Shown: positions 25,550 through 36,679, counted from the first letter of the stretch. The stretch is 64,000 nucleotides of DNA from Ascaris suum (GCA_013433145.1 CM024180.1:2817001-2881000); one strand, 5' to 3'. Numbers and translations are program-made. Notes: a model not told the origin generated them from the sequence alone.

Positions 25550-27240
25550 CTCAAACTTCACCCTCGATCTCTCAGGCACATACTTGAACTTTTTCTTAGC
25601 GTGGTTTCACAGCCCCTTGATGGTGTTAGTATGGATGCGGATGGGCTCTTCGTTGTGCATGTTGTACCGATGAAGTTGCCAGGGTGGTTAACTTGAAGCA
25701 CCCTCGAAAAAGTTATTTTGCATTCAGCCAAGCTGCCATCAAACAAGGACATCTAATGCCACATCCGACGTCCGCAGCGGCTCTCAGTTCTCCTGGCCTT
25801 TACCCGCATGATTTCAAACTGAGGGGACTTCGGAGAATGGGGTAAACGGCCATACGTGGCAGTCGATAGATGAATGGAAGAAGCGTTCTGCTAATGGTGC
25901 GGATCAACCCTCCTTTTCATCCTCCCCCAACCTTGCTGTTGTTGTGAACAGCTTGATGAATAGAATCCGCAGGTATGCACTGCAACAAGGTCTCCTCTAA
26001 AAAGGAAGATATCAGCAATCAGCTCCATGGCCTATAGGGTATGAACAGTGACCCACAGTTCGTTCGGCGTAATCTGCATATGCACTGAGACGAAATGCTT
26101 GCGTCATATAATCGCGAGTAAAAAAGCTGCGGAGAAAGTGACTGCTATCGAATTCAATGTTGTGTTACTACGAGGTACAGATGCAACGGTATACTGGGCT
26201 AAAATAATTGGGCATAAGGGAAGAAAGACAAAACGATGTTCGACATCTCTATTTCAGCGCTTCCATACAACAGCCATGAAATTGTGCAAAGGAAGGCAAA
26301 CATTTCTGGCACAACAAAACTGTACAGAAAGCTTACCGCGCCGAGGCTGTACTTGGGCCTGCAGAACATACACTCATCGACCACCCCGCCCGGCCCACCA
26401 ACCGATGTCTGGAATGATGAATACGTTGAAGTTTCTTGGCCATCGAATGTGGAATGAAATTCGAATGAAATTCTTATAACCAATTTATGCCTTAAACGAG
26501 AACAGTAAGTGCAGTCCTATGGAGCAAGTGTTGATGCGATATCATCACTGCTGTCAACATTTCAGCGATGACAATTGCCACTGGCAACAAAAATGACTGC
26601 AAAAGCGACATAGACAAGGACTAGAAATGTTACCCACCTGTTCGCTCTCCACATAATCGATGCGGACTGCGCGAATGAACATCTCCCTGTCCACAACGGT
26701 GTATTCAGCGATACCGGTCGTATAACAGATGTTGTCTTGTGGTGTGCCTTGCGGCCACACAAAAATTGTAGCTAGAATTATCGGCAACGGCAAGCGAGGC
26801 TTCTCGAAAACACTATTGCCGCGTTGAAAGAGCGCCATCGAATCCTCGTCCGCGTACGCTTCCCCTCCCCCCCCCCCCCCCCTCCACCCTCAGTTGTCGT
26901 TCACCGCGCCTTGGTGCCGTGCCACTGAAATTAAAGTTATGCCACAAGAAAAGCTTCCCTTTGAATTGTTGAACTTTTGTGAAATGCGCCCTGCTGCAGA
27001 AGATTGGAAAGAGGACTTCCTTCTCAGTAATGGTTGCACCGAGTGCACACGGTACACAGACCCTGAGCTGAACCAGAACGAAACGAATTGTAATTCTTAC
27101 TTTTATGGAGTCGGTGCACTTGCTTCTCCACAACTTCATCGCGTTACCGCACTCCGGGCAGCTCCGTTGATCAGCGATTGAGTGGTAGCGCAGACTAAAG
27201 TGGACGGCGGATGCAGCGTTGCCGAACACTTGGGACACGT
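25550..27240 (-). mobile_element. Merlin/IS1595 (ISXO2-like) DDE transposase gene, damaged
   Basis: Family blocks occur in order on the minus strand. A zinc ribbon (SCPECGNAMKLW, about 27.14 kb) is followed by a donor-like GTAAGA. Next comes FEKPRLPLPIILATIFVWPQ (about 26.8 kb), ending VESEQ at a GTGGGT donor. Then GGPGGVVDECMF with the first catalytic Asp (about 26.4 kb), entered from a CATTCCAG acceptor and left at a GTAAGC donor. At about 25.55-25.72 kb are VNHPGNF and, in another frame, NTIKGL, stop, NHAKKKFKYVPERSR, where a stop replaces the expected Trp. These proteins cut and paste DNA through a DDE active site. The splice-like signals suggest an intron-bearing gene rather than a bacterial contaminant; the stop and frame change at the 3' end suggest it is dead. 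Terminal inverted repeats were not identified. Confidence 0.75.
26867..26882. repeat. Poly-C tract, 16 C
   Basis: Run of 16 C inside the presumed intron of the transposase gene, between the zinc-ribbon and catalytic-domain blocks. Confidence 0.9.
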
Positions 27241-28889
27241 TAAAGTAATGCCCATGTTCTGCAGAACTCCTGCAACATCCCCTACAGGTATCATCACTGC
27301 AGAGTTCACTATATTACCTGCTCATGATTCTGAATGATGTGAGCCTCTCAAATTCGCTAGGTCAAAAACGCAATAACACTGCCGCTAATCGAAATTCCAG
27401 CCAGATATATTACAGAACTGGAATGTTTCAGCTGTGATACGTTAGCCGACTGTAATATGTTTGTAATATGATTCGACCCCACTACAGCTGAAACACAGAA
27501 ACCATGCAGTCCCACGCTTCCGGGTAAACTCATATGTAGGTTTTTTCATAGCACGATGTTTTAGTGCTTGGTGTTCACCCCTAACCGCTCCCGTCGTGGA
27601 GGCCCCGCGATCCAAAAATCTCCGGACCCCCGGGGCCCCAAGGGTGCCTTCGTGGTTTCCGTCATCTCTGTGACGTACATAAGAAGCGTAAATTCCGCGG
27701 ACGCAAGCTCTATTAAGTCACAGAACACGAGGAAACTGAGTAATGCAGTGTGTTGAAATGAGAAACGCTGAAAGGCAACGTGGCGCATATATGTCATCAG
27801 AGAGAAAGTTTGTCGTGAAAGACGATGCCGACGTAATGCGGATAGAGTCTAAAAACATAACAAGAATCCTTGATGTGAAATGGAAGCGTATCTCGAATGG
27901 AAGAAAACACTCGTAGCGTATCAAGAAGCTCTGCGATACAGCGTTAATGCAGACCTTTGCAATTCAAACGGTGCTCGAAGAAATCCCATTTTTGCCAGGG
28001 TTCCAGAATGTGCTATTCCCTCCCCTCCTCACACACCTGTCTTGCTTCCGGTGACGAGAAAATCTCGTTTGCCGGAGTTGTCGAATATGCAACATAGTAC
28101 TAATTCCACGAGAAGCCTCAGCTCTCCGTGACTCCCCTCCCCCGCAGAGGATTCTGAGAACTCAACTCCCCTCCCCTGGTGAAGGCAAGAAGCTCCCGCG
28201 CCCCCACGGGGTCATGATTCATCATTTCACATGGCGGAGGCATCCGTTCATGGGGGTCCTCCAACACTAGGGCATATTCACCGCTTTTTTTTTGCAGCTA
28301 TCTGCTTATTCATTTGTTTATTCGCCAGAAATTTATGCCTGCATACAATGCAAATGCAGTCGTACATTTCAACGCTAGGAGGGCATCATCAGCTATTGGG
28401 TAGTGAACTTAAAGGAGACCGTGATGTCCTTTGAGAGTCAAATCAGAGGTCAAGTTGATGGACGATTTAAATAAGAAGAGAAGATTGGATGGGAGAAGGA
28501 GGGAAGGCAAAAAGGAACGGAATAGGTGGGTGCTGACGTCAGTGCAAGGTGACCATGGTCGATAAGGTTAACTGTCGCAGGAGCACGTATCCACTAGCCG
28601 TTTCTTTCAACCAGAAAATCCGCGATAATGGAATTGGAGATATCGTTTATGCCACAGGATGGCCTCATAGCCGTTATTCCTTTCACGATTCATTACGGTG
28701 AAGCTGTCTTCGGATGGTTCCAAAAGACGTTCGTTACAGTGTCTCTCCGGATATGCAGTTCTCAAGTCTTGATGGTGTTGGATATGTGATCATTCAGCAC
28801 ATCGAAAATAATATTGCGCAACGCATGGTCAAGGGGCAAACATTGCGATATACATGGCCACGTGATGACGAGGCACAATATTGTGATGA
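27241..28889. other. Intergenic DNA between two mobile-element relics
   Basis: No supported gene. Pyrimidine-rich near 28.0-28.2 kb. A + strand frame at 28714-28908 (MVPKDVRYSVSPDMQF...) is open for 64 codons but unrecognised. Part of this stretch may belong to the upstream end of the gypsy relic. Confidence 0.45.
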
Positions 28890-29089
28890 AGATCGCATGA
28901 CTACATAGCACGGCGATCATATTTCAACATAAAATATCACGTGACAAACATTACATGAGCTATGCCTTTCTCCACTGTTCGCGTATGCCGTGTGTATCAG
29001 TGCATTTCGGTCCTCCCTATCCTGTCCTCTCTATCCTCGCATCAATAAAGCTTCCTCAACGCGTCAACACTTCGTCGACTCTAATTACA
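28890..29089 (+). repeat. Possible 5' LTR remnant of the gypsy-like relic
   Basis: A stretch just upstream of the gag frame ends CTCTAATTACA and contains AATAAA at 29044-29049, the layout expected of an LTR with its own polyadenylation signal, followed by a short leader before the gag ATG at 29147. The left boundary and a matching 3' LTR were not found, so this is an inference from position. Confidence 0.3.
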
Positions 29090-29146
29090 TCAGCGCACAG
29101 TAGACGCAACAGTGGCGTTCAGGGAACTCTGCAACGCGGATCAGTA

Positions 29147-30660
29147 ATGGCGACTCTCTCAAAGAAGCACTTTCAACAACTCCTCGCGACGTTTACGAAC
29201 GCTCTTCGCGACGTTACTCAGCTTCAACAGTCACAGCTACCAGACTCGGTCGATCCAACGCTACAGTTCGACGCGCTTTCCGCACGCCTCGCACAATTCC
29301 TGTACGATTCAGATACGAATCTAACATTCGAGGCGTGGTATCGAAGGCACGAGACGTCTGTCGATGGCGCAACGCTCGACGATGCCACTCGCGTTCACCT
29401 CCTGCTCCAGAAAGTCGGCACTCCCGTGTATGAAAGGTATCCCAATTACACTTTACCGAGAGCTCCTCGCAATGTCAACTTCGCAGACACAATCCGTTTG
29501 CTTACGGATCTCTTTGGACCGCAGCAGGCGCTGTTGAACGCGTCGTACGCATATACGAAGCTCGCAAAAGAACCGAGAGAAGATTTCGTCACCTATGCCG
29601 GATGGGTCATTCGCGACTGCACCAGCTTTCGTCTCGGGACGTGCACAGAGGAGGTTCAAGTGTCTTGTATTCGCATGTGGTCTACAGTCATGCGGCGACG
29701 CATTTATTCTACTGAAACTGCTCGACGATGTCGACCCGACCTGTACGATCAAGACGCTAACACACGATCGCAAGCGACTACTCAACCTCAGGCACGACAC
29801 TCAAATGATCAACAACAGCTCTTTGCCCACGTAAAGGGCTCAATCAGTACAGCAAAATCTTCCTTCACGACGACGGTCACACCAGCAGCTCAACGAACCG
29901 AATACCACAACCTGGCAACCAAATCAACGACAGAACTCGGCGCGACAATGCACCAATGATACTCCAACTCCGTGCTGTTTCTGCGGCGCGATGTATTTCA
30001 ATCATGACTGCAACAATCGCCAGCACCACTGCTTTTATGTCAAAATATTAGACACAAGGAAGGATTCTGCAGTGCCATCAAAGCCATTCAAGGAATAAGT
30101 GCCGTTCAAAACAACGTGCCTCGCTCCCAAAACAAAGAAGACGGTCATGATCAGATGTAGTCTTCACCGCTTCAAGGATCGACTGCGCCGAATATCGACG
30201 CTTCGCAGCCGTAACCATGGACGACCAAGCAGTCAGTTTCCGAGTGGATAACGCATCGGACGTCACGATCGTCAGCAAGGCAGCTTGGTGGCTCATCGGA
30301 AGAACAATCTAGAGCCTCGATCATTCATCGCTCATGTGCATCAGGAGATGAGATCAAGATCTTTGAACAACAAGCGTGCCCCTACAGAACGCCTCCGCTA
30401 AAGATCTCTTGTACGTAGCCAACACTCAGTGCAACTTACTCGCGGCGGAATGGGCCAAAAAGATGGGGATATACGCAATCGCGTACTCTCTCTCAAGGAA
30501 GGAACCACATGGATCGACAACAATCAACGCTAGTATCGCCGCAGCGAATAACAGCCAAATAGTCAATGACCTACAGCGCGGCCATAGGCAGGCCTTCGGC
30601 ACCCATTTGAAACACAACAAAATATCAATAGCCGCTCTCAACCTCAACTGCAATACAACT
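29147..30660 (+). pseudogene. Ty3/gypsy-like gag and protease fragment, frameshifted
   Basis: From the ATG at 29147 the frame reads MATLSKKHFQQLLATF and carries features of nematode Cer/gypsy gag: FEAWYRRHE, LLLQKVG, YPNYTLPRAP, and YAGWVIRDC. Near 29655 the similarity moves to the +1 frame (FKCLVFACGLQ, then LLKLLDDVD), which stops at 29834. A zinc-knuckle-like cluster (PCCFCGAMYFNHDC) lies at about 29.97 kb. A protease-like piece follows at about 30.24 kb (RVDNASDVTIVS, with DNA in place of the usual DT/SG-type active-site triplet) and a further protease-domain block at 30.4 kb (LYVANTQCNLLAAEW). No reverse transcriptase or integrase is present. The element is a truncated, inactive copy. 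Confidence 0.75.
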
Positions 30661-30825
30661 GACCACAACTAGTCGGACGATCGACGGACCCACTGCGAAC
30701 TCCTGCAGGATTGCGGAAATTCATGGCCAGTCGAAATCAGTCGAGCCGAACAAGACTCCAATTTTCTCCACATCAAGCCCCTTCCATTCTACTCCTCCTA
30801 GAACAAGCCCAACAATTGCACTGAA
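30661..30825. other. Junction between the retroelement relic and the tRNA array
   Basis: About 165 bases with neither recognisable retroelement coding sequence nor tRNA spacer. It marks the left boundary of the array. Confidence 0.5.
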
Positions 30826-30897
30826 CACGTTCTGGTCAAGTGGTTAGGATTTGCCGTTTTCACCCGCAAGACCTGGGTTCGATTCCCCGAAAAGGGA
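30826..30897 (+). pseudogene. Decayed tRNA-Glu copy at the array edge
   Basis: A clear relative of the array gene (AAGTGGTTAGGATTTGC, TTTTCACCCGCAAG, GGGTTCGATTCCCC), but the acceptor strands CACGTTC and AAAGGGA no longer pair and the anticodon stem has a mismatch (TGCCG). Confidence 0.8.
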
Positions 30898-31045
30898 CCG
30901 CGATTGGATACAACGTCGTGTCTCCTCGCATTAAACAGGGAAATCGGACCGCCCCATTTCACTGACGTTTTACGACTTTTCTTTCCTTTCCGCCAATTCC
31001 GTTATGATGTTCCTCTCGATCGAGGAGATCCAAGACCGGATCGAA

Positions 31046-31117
31046 TTTGTTGTGGTCTAGTGGTAAGGATTTGCGGTTTTCACCCGCAAGGCCCGGGTTC
31101 GATTCCCGGCAACGGAA
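31046..31117 (+). tRNA. tRNA-Glu (UUC)
   Basis: Copy 1. Acceptor starts TTTGTTG (wobble pairs) and the D loop has GGTAAGG. Confidence 0.8.
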
Positions 31118-31255
31118 GCCCCATTGGAAACAACATCGATTCTGTTCCCATTCAACAGGAAAATCGGACGGCCCCCATTTTATGACTTTCCCTTCTTCTC
31201 CATCAATTTCGTTATCATATTTGTCTCCAGCGAGGAGCGATAATACCGGATCGAA

Positions 31256-31327
31256 TCCGTTGTGGTCTAATGGTTAGGATTTGCGGTTTTCACCCGCAAG
31301 GCCCGGGTTCGATTCCCGGCAACGGAA
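31256..31327 (+). tRNA. tRNA-Glu (UUC)
   Basis: Copy 2. G15 replaced by A in the D loop (CTAATGG). Confidence 0.9.
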
Positions 31328-31475
31328 GCCCCATTGGAAACATCATCGATTTTATTCCGATTCAACAGGAAAATCGAAGGGCCCCATTTCACAGTCATTT
31401 TATGACTTTTCCTTCTTTTCCAGCAATTCCGTTATCATATTTGTCTCCGACGACTAGCGATAATACCGGATCGAA

Positions 31476-31547
31476 TCCGTTGTGGTCTAGTGGTTAGGAT
31501 TTGCGGTTTTCACCCGCAAGGCCCGGGTTCGATTCCCGGCAACGGAA
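31476..31547 (+). tRNA. tRNA-Glu (UUC)
   Basis: Copy 3, consensus. Confidence 0.95.
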
Positions 31548-31694
31548 GCCCCATTGGATACATGTCGAGTCTCTTCGCCTTCAACAAGAAAATCGGAAAG
31601 CCCCCATTTCACAGTCATTTTATGACTTTCCTTCTTTTCCAGCAATTCCGTTATGATATTTGTCTCCGACGACGAGCGATAATACCGGATCGAA

Positions 31695-31766
31695 TCCGTT
31701 GTGGTCTAGTGGTTAGGATTTGCGGCTCTCACCCGCAAGGCCCGGGTTCGATTCCCGGCAACGGAA
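31695..31766 (+). tRNA. tRNA-Glu (CUC)
   Basis: Copy 4, loop CTCTCAC. Confidence 0.95.
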
Positions 31767-31915
31767 GCCCCATTGGATACATCGTCGAGTCTCTTCGCCT
31801 TCAACAAGAAAATCGGAATGCCCCCATTTCACAGTCATTTTATGACTTTTCCTTCTTTTCCAGCAATTCCGTTATGATATTTGTCTCCGACGACGAGCGA
31901 TAATACCGGATCGAA

Positions 31916-31987
31916 TCCGTTGTGGTCTAGTGGTTAGGATTTGCGGTTTTCACCCGCAAGGCCCGGGTTCGATTCCCGGCAACGGAA
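31916..31987 (+). tRNA. tRNA-Glu (UUC)
   Basis: Copy 5, consensus. Confidence 0.95.
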
Positions 31988-32136
31988 GCCCCATTGGATA
32001 CATCGTCGAGTCTCTTCGCCTTCAACAAGAAAATCGAAAAGCCCCCATTTCACAGTAATTTTATGACTTTTCCTTCTTTTCCAGCAATTCCGTTATGATA
32101 TTTGTCTCCGACGACGAGCGATAATACCGGATCGAA

Positions 32137-32207
32137 TCCGTTGTGGTCTAGTGGTTAAGATTTGCGGTTTTCACCCGCAAGGCCGGGTTCGATTCCCGGC
32201 AACGGAA
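32137..32207 (+). tRNA. tRNA-Glu (UUC), short variable loop
   Basis: Copy 6, 71 nt: one C missing from the variable loop; D loop TTAAGA. Confidence 0.75.
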
Positions 32208-32351
32208 GCCCGATTGGATACATCGTCGAGTCTCTTCGCCTTCAACAAGAAAATCGGAATGCCCCCATTTCATGATTTTTGACTTTCTTTCTTTTCCATC
32301 AATTCCGTTATGATATTTGTCTCCGACGACGAGCGATAATACCGGATCGAA

Positions 32352-32423
32352 TCCGTTGTGGTCTAGTGGTTAGGATTTGCGGTTTTCACCCGCAAGGCCC
32401 GGGTTCGATTCCCGGCAACGGAA
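32352..32423 (+). tRNA. tRNA-Glu (UUC)
   Basis: Copy 7, consensus. Confidence 0.95.
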
Positions 32424-32569
32424 GCCCCATTGGATACATGTCGAGTCTCTTCGCCTTCAACAAGAAAATCGGAAGGCCCCCATTTACAGTATTTTATGAC
32501 TTTTCCTTCTTTTCCATCAATTCCGTTATGATATTTGTCTCCGACGACGAGCGATAATACCGGATCGAA

Positions 32570-32641
32570 TCCGTTGTGGTCTAGTGGTTAGGATTTGCGG
32601 TTTTCACCCGCAAGGCCCGGGTTCGATTCCCGGCAACGGAA
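32570..32641 (+). tRNA. tRNA-Glu (UUC)
   Basis: Copy 8, consensus. Confidence 0.95.
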
Positions 32642-32788
32642 GCCCCATTGGATACATCGTCGAGTCTCTTCGCCTTCAACAAGAAAATCGGAAGGCCCCA
32701 TTTCACAGTCATTTTATGACTTTTCCTTCTTTTCCAGCATTCCGTTATGATATTTGTCTCCGACGACGAGCGATAATACCGGATCGAA

Positions 32789-32859
32789 TCCGTTGTGGTC
32801 TAGTGGTTAGGATTTGCGGTTTTCACCCGCAAGGCCCGGGTTCGATTCCGGCAACGGAA
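32789..32859 (+). tRNA. tRNA-Glu (UUC), T-stem deletion
   Basis: Copy 9, 71 nt: one C missing from the 3' T stem. Confidence 0.65.
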
Positions 32860-32995
32860 GCCCCATTGGATACATGTCGAGTCTCTTCGCCTTCAACAGA
32901 AAATCGGAAAGCCCCCATTTCATGACTTTTCCTTCTTTTCCATCAATTCCGTTATGATATTTGTCTCCGACGACGAGCGATAATACCGGATCGAA

Positions 32996-33067
32996 TCCGT
33001 TGTGGTCTAGTGGTTAGGATTTGCGGTTCTCACCCGCAAGGCCCGGGTTCGATTCCCGGCAACGGAA
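32996..33067 (+). tRNA. tRNA-Glu (CUC)
   Basis: Copy 10, loop TTCTCAC. Confidence 0.95.
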
Positions 33068-33214
33068 GCCCATTGGATACATGGTCGAGTCTCTTCGCCT
33101 TCAACAAGAAAATCGGAAAGCCCCCATTTCACAGTCATTTTATGACTTTCCTTCTTTTCCAGCAATTCCGTTATGATATTTGTCTCCGACGACGAGCGAT
33201 AATACCGGATCGAA

Positions 33215-33286
33215 TCCGTTGTGGTCTAGTGGTTAGGATTTGCGGTTTTCACCCGCAAGGCCCGGGTTCGATTCCCGGCAACGGAA
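33215..33286 (+). tRNA. tRNA-Glu (UUC)
   Basis: Copy 11, consensus. Confidence 0.95.
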
Positions 33287-33432
33287 GCCCCATTGGATAC
33301 ATCGTCGAGTCTCTTCGCCTTCAACAGAAAATCGAAAGCCCCCATTTCACAGTAACTTTATGACTTTTCTTCTTTTCCAGCAATTCCGTTATGATATTTG
33401 TCTCCGACGACGAGCGATAATACCGGATCGAA

Positions 33433-33504
33433 TCCGTTGTGGTCTAGTGGTTAGGATTTGCGGTTTTCACCCGCAAGGCCCGGGTTCGATTCCCGGCAAC
33501 GGAA
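33433..33504 (+). tRNA. tRNA-Glu (UUC)
   Basis: Copy 12, consensus. Confidence 0.95.
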
Positions 33505-33647
33505 GCCCCATTGGATACATGTCGAGTCTCTTCGCCTTCAACAGGAAAATCGGAAAGCCCCCATTTCATTTTTATGACTTTTCCTTCTTTTCCAGCAATT
33601 CCGTTATGATATTTGTCTCCGACGACGAGCGATAATACCGGATCGAA

Positions 33648-33718
33648 TCCGTTGTGGTCTAGTGGTTAGGATTTGCGGTTTTCACCCGCAAGGCCCGGGT
33701 TCGATTCCGGCAACGGAA
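33648..33718 (+). tRNA. tRNA-Glu (UUC), T-stem deletion
   Basis: Copy 13, 71 nt: one C missing from the 3' T stem. Confidence 0.65.
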
Positions 33719-33867
33719 GCCCGATTGGATACATCGTCGAGTCTCTTCGCCTTCAACAAGAAAATCGAAAGGCCCCATTTTCACAGTCATTTTATGACTT
33801 TTCCTTCTTTTCCATCAATTCCGTTATGATATTTGTCTCCGACGACGAGCGATAATACCGGATCGAA

Positions 33868-33939
33868 TCCGTTGTGGTCTAGTGGTTAGGATTTGCGGTT
33901 TTCACCCGCAAGGCCCGGGTTCGATTCCCGGCAACGGAA
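33868..33939 (+). tRNA. tRNA-Glu (UUC)
   Basis: Copy 14, consensus. Confidence 0.95.
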
Positions 33940-34087
33940 GCCCGATTGGATACATCGTCGAGTCTCTTCGCCTTCAACAGGAAAATCGAAAAGCCCCCAT
34001 TTCACAGTATTTTATGACTTTTCCTTCTTTTCCATCAATTCCGTTATGATATTTGTCTCCGACGACGAGCGATAATACCGGATCGAA

Positions 34088-34159
34088 TCCGTTGTGGTCT
34101 AGTGGTTAGGATTTGCGGTTTTCACCCGCAAGGCCCGGGTTCGATTCCCGGCAACGGAA
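34088..34159 (+). tRNA. tRNA-Glu (UUC)
   Basis: Copy 15, consensus. Confidence 0.95.
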
Positions 34160-34300
34160 GCCCATTGGATACATCGTCGAGTCTCTTCGCCTTCAACAAG
34201 AAAATCGGAAAGCCCCCATTTGTTTCATGACTTTTCCTTCTTTTCCATCAATTCCGTTATGATATTTGTCTCCGACGACGAGCGATAATACCGGATCGAA

Positions 34301-34372
34301 TCCGTTGTGGTCTAGTGGTTAGGATTTGCGGTTTTCACCCGCAAGGCCCGGGTTCGATTCCCGGCAACGGAA
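34301..34372 (+). tRNA. tRNA-Glu (UUC)
   Basis: Copy 16, consensus. Confidence 0.95.
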
Positions 34373-34514
34373 GCCCGATTGGATACATCGTCGAGTCTCT
34401 TCGCCTTCAACAAGAAAATCGGAAAGCCCCATTTCATTTTATGACTTTTCCTTCTTTTCCATCAATTCCGTTATGATATTTGTCTCCGACGACGAGCGAT
34501 AATACCGGATCGAA

Positions 34515-34586
34515 TCCGTTGTGGTCTAGTGGTTAGGATTTGCGGTTTTCACCCGCAAGGCCCGGGTTCGATTCCCGGCAACGGAA
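34515..34586 (+). tRNA. tRNA-Glu (UUC)
   Basis: Copy 17, consensus. Confidence 0.95.
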
Positions 34587-34723
34587 GCCCGATTGGATAC
34601 ATCGTCGAGTCTCTTCGCCTTCAACAAGAAAATCGGAAAGCCCCATTTCATGACTTTTCCTTCTTTTCCATCAATTCCGTTATGATATTTGTCTCCGACG
34701 ACGAGCGATAATACCGGATCGAA

Positions 34724-34795
34724 TCCGTTGTGGTCTAGTGGTTAGGATTTGCGGTTTTCACCCGCAAGGCCCGGGTTCGATTCCCGGCAACGGAA
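34724..34795 (+). tRNA. tRNA-Glu (UUC)
   Basis: Copy 18, consensus. Confidence 0.95.
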
Positions 34796-34944
34796 GCCCG
34801 ATTGGATACATCGTCGAGTCTCTTCGCCTTCAACAAGAAAATCGGAAAGCCCCCATTTCACAGTCATTTTATGACTTTTCCTTCTTTTCCATCAATTCCG
34901 TTATGATATTTGTCTCCGACGACGAGCGATAATACCGGATCGAA

Positions 34945-35016
34945 TCCGTTGTGGTCTAGTGGTTAGGATTTGCGGTTTTCACCCGCAAGGCCCGGGTTCG
35001 ATTCCCGGCAACGGAA
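34945..35016 (+). tRNA. tRNA-Glu (UUC)
   Basis: Copy 19, consensus. Confidence 0.95.
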
Positions 35017-35163
35017 GCCCGATTGGATACATCGTCGAGTCTCTTCGCCTTCAACAGAAAATCGAAGGGCCCCCATTTCACAGTCATTTTATGACTTTCC
35101 TTCTTTTCCAGCAATTCCGTTATCATATTTGTCTCCGACGACGAGCGATAATACCGGATCGAA

Positions 35164-35234
35164 TCCGTTGTGGTCTAGTGGTTAGGATTTGCGGCTCTCA
35201 CCCGCAAGGCCGGGTTCGATTCCCGGCAACGGAA
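35164..35234 (+). tRNA. tRNA-Glu (CUC), short variable loop
   Basis: Copy 20, 71 nt: loop CTCTCAC; one C missing from the variable loop. Confidence 0.75.
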
Positions 35235-35380
35235 GCCCCATTGGATACATCGTCGAGTCTCTTCGCCTTCAACAAGAAAATCGAAAAGCCCCATTTCAGT
35301 CATTTTATGACTTTTCCTTCTTTTCCATCAATTCCGTTATGATATTTGTCTCCGACGACGAGCGATAATACCGGATCGAA

Positions 35381-35452
35381 TCCGTTGTGGTCTAGTGGTT
35401 AGGATTTGCGGTTTTCACCCGCAAGGCCCGGGTTCGATTCCCGGCAACGGAA
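35381..35452 (+). tRNA. tRNA-Glu (UUC)
   Basis: Copy 21, consensus. Confidence 0.95.
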
Positions 35453-35597
35453 GCCCGATTGGATACATCGTCGAGTCTCTTCGCCTTCAACAAGAAAATC
35501 GAAAGCCCCCATTTCACAGTTTTATGACTTTTCTTTCTTTTCCATCAATTCCGTTATGATATTTGTCTCCGACGACGAGCGATAATACCGGATCGAA

Positions 35598-35669
35598 TCC
35601 GTTGTGGTCTAGTGGTTAGGATTTGCGGTTTTCACCCGCAAGGCCCGGGTTCGATTCCCGGCAACGGAA
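35598..35669 (+). tRNA. tRNA-Glu (UUC)
   Basis: Copy 22, consensus. Confidence 0.95.
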
Positions 35670-35817
35670 GCCCATTGGATACATGGTCGAGTCTCTTCGC
35701 CTTCAACAGGAAAATCGAAAGGCCCCCATTTCACAGTCATTTTATGACTTTTCCTTCTTTTCCATCAATTCCGTTATGATATTTGTCTCCGACGACGAGC
35801 GATAATACCGGATCGAA

Positions 35818-35889
35818 TCCGTTGTGGTCTAGTGGTTAGGATTTGCGGTTTTCACCCGCAAGGCCCGGGTTCGATTCCCGGCAACGGAA
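35818..35889 (+). tRNA. tRNA-Glu (UUC)
   Basis: Copy 23, consensus. Confidence 0.95.
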
Positions 35890-36036
35890 GCCCCATTGGA
35901 TACATGTCGAGTCTCTTCGCCTTCAACAGAAAATCGAAGGGCCCCCATTTTGCAGTCATTTTATGACTTTTCCTTCTTTTCCAGCAATTCCGTTATGATA
36001 TTTGTCTCCGACGACGAGCGATAATACCGGATCGAA

Positions 36037-36107
36037 TCCGTTGTGGTCTAGTGGTTAGGATTTGCGGTTTTCACCCGCAAGGCCGGGTTCGATTCCCGGC
36101 AACGGAA
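36037..36107 (+). tRNA. tRNA-Glu (UUC), short variable loop
   Basis: Copy 24, 71 nt: one C missing from the variable loop. Confidence 0.75.
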
Positions 36108-36245
36108 GCCCGATTGGATACATCGTCGAGTCTCTTCGCCTTCAACAAGAAAATCGGAAAGCCCCCATTTCATGACTTTTCCTTCTTTTCCATCAATTCC
36201 GTTATGATATTTGTCTCCGACGACGAGCGATAATACCGGATCGAA

Positions 36246-36317
36246 TCCGTTGTGGTCTAGTGGTTAGGATTTGCGGTTTTCACCCGCAAGGCCCGGGTTC
36301 GATTCCCGGCAACGGAA
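36246..36317 (+). tRNA. tRNA-Glu (UUC)
   Basis: Copy 25, consensus. Confidence 0.95.
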
Positions 36318-36465
36318 GCCCGATTGGATACATCGTCGAGTCTCTTCGCCTTCAACAAGAAAATCGGAAAGCCCCCATTTCACAGCATTTTATGACTTTT
36401 CCTTCTTTTCCATCAATTCCGTTATGATATTTGTCTCCGACGACGAGCGATAATACCGGATCGAA

Positions 36466-36537
36466 TCCGTTGTGGTCTAGTGGTTAGGATTTGCGGTTTT
36501 CACCCGCAAGGCCCGGGTTCGATTCCCGGCAACGGAA
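36466..36537 (+). tRNA. tRNA-Glu (UUC)
   Basis: Copy 26, consensus. Confidence 0.95.
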
Positions 36538-36679
36538 GCCCCATTGGATACATCGTCGAGTCTCTTCGCCTTCAACAAGAAAATCGAAAAAGCCCCCATT
36601 TCACAGTGACTTTTCTTTCTTTTCCATCAATTCCGTTATGATATTTGTCTCCGACGACGAGCGATAATACCGGATCGAA

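Noticed and set aside
26048..26479. 143-residue + strand frame
   Set aside because: Antisense to the transposase blocks on the minus strand, with no recognisable domain.
32085..32150. Spacer words resembling the tRNA start (AATTCCGTTATGATA against AATCCGTTGTGGT)
   Set aside because: Only about 8 shared bases and nothing of the D arm; too weak to claim a nested tRNA fragment.
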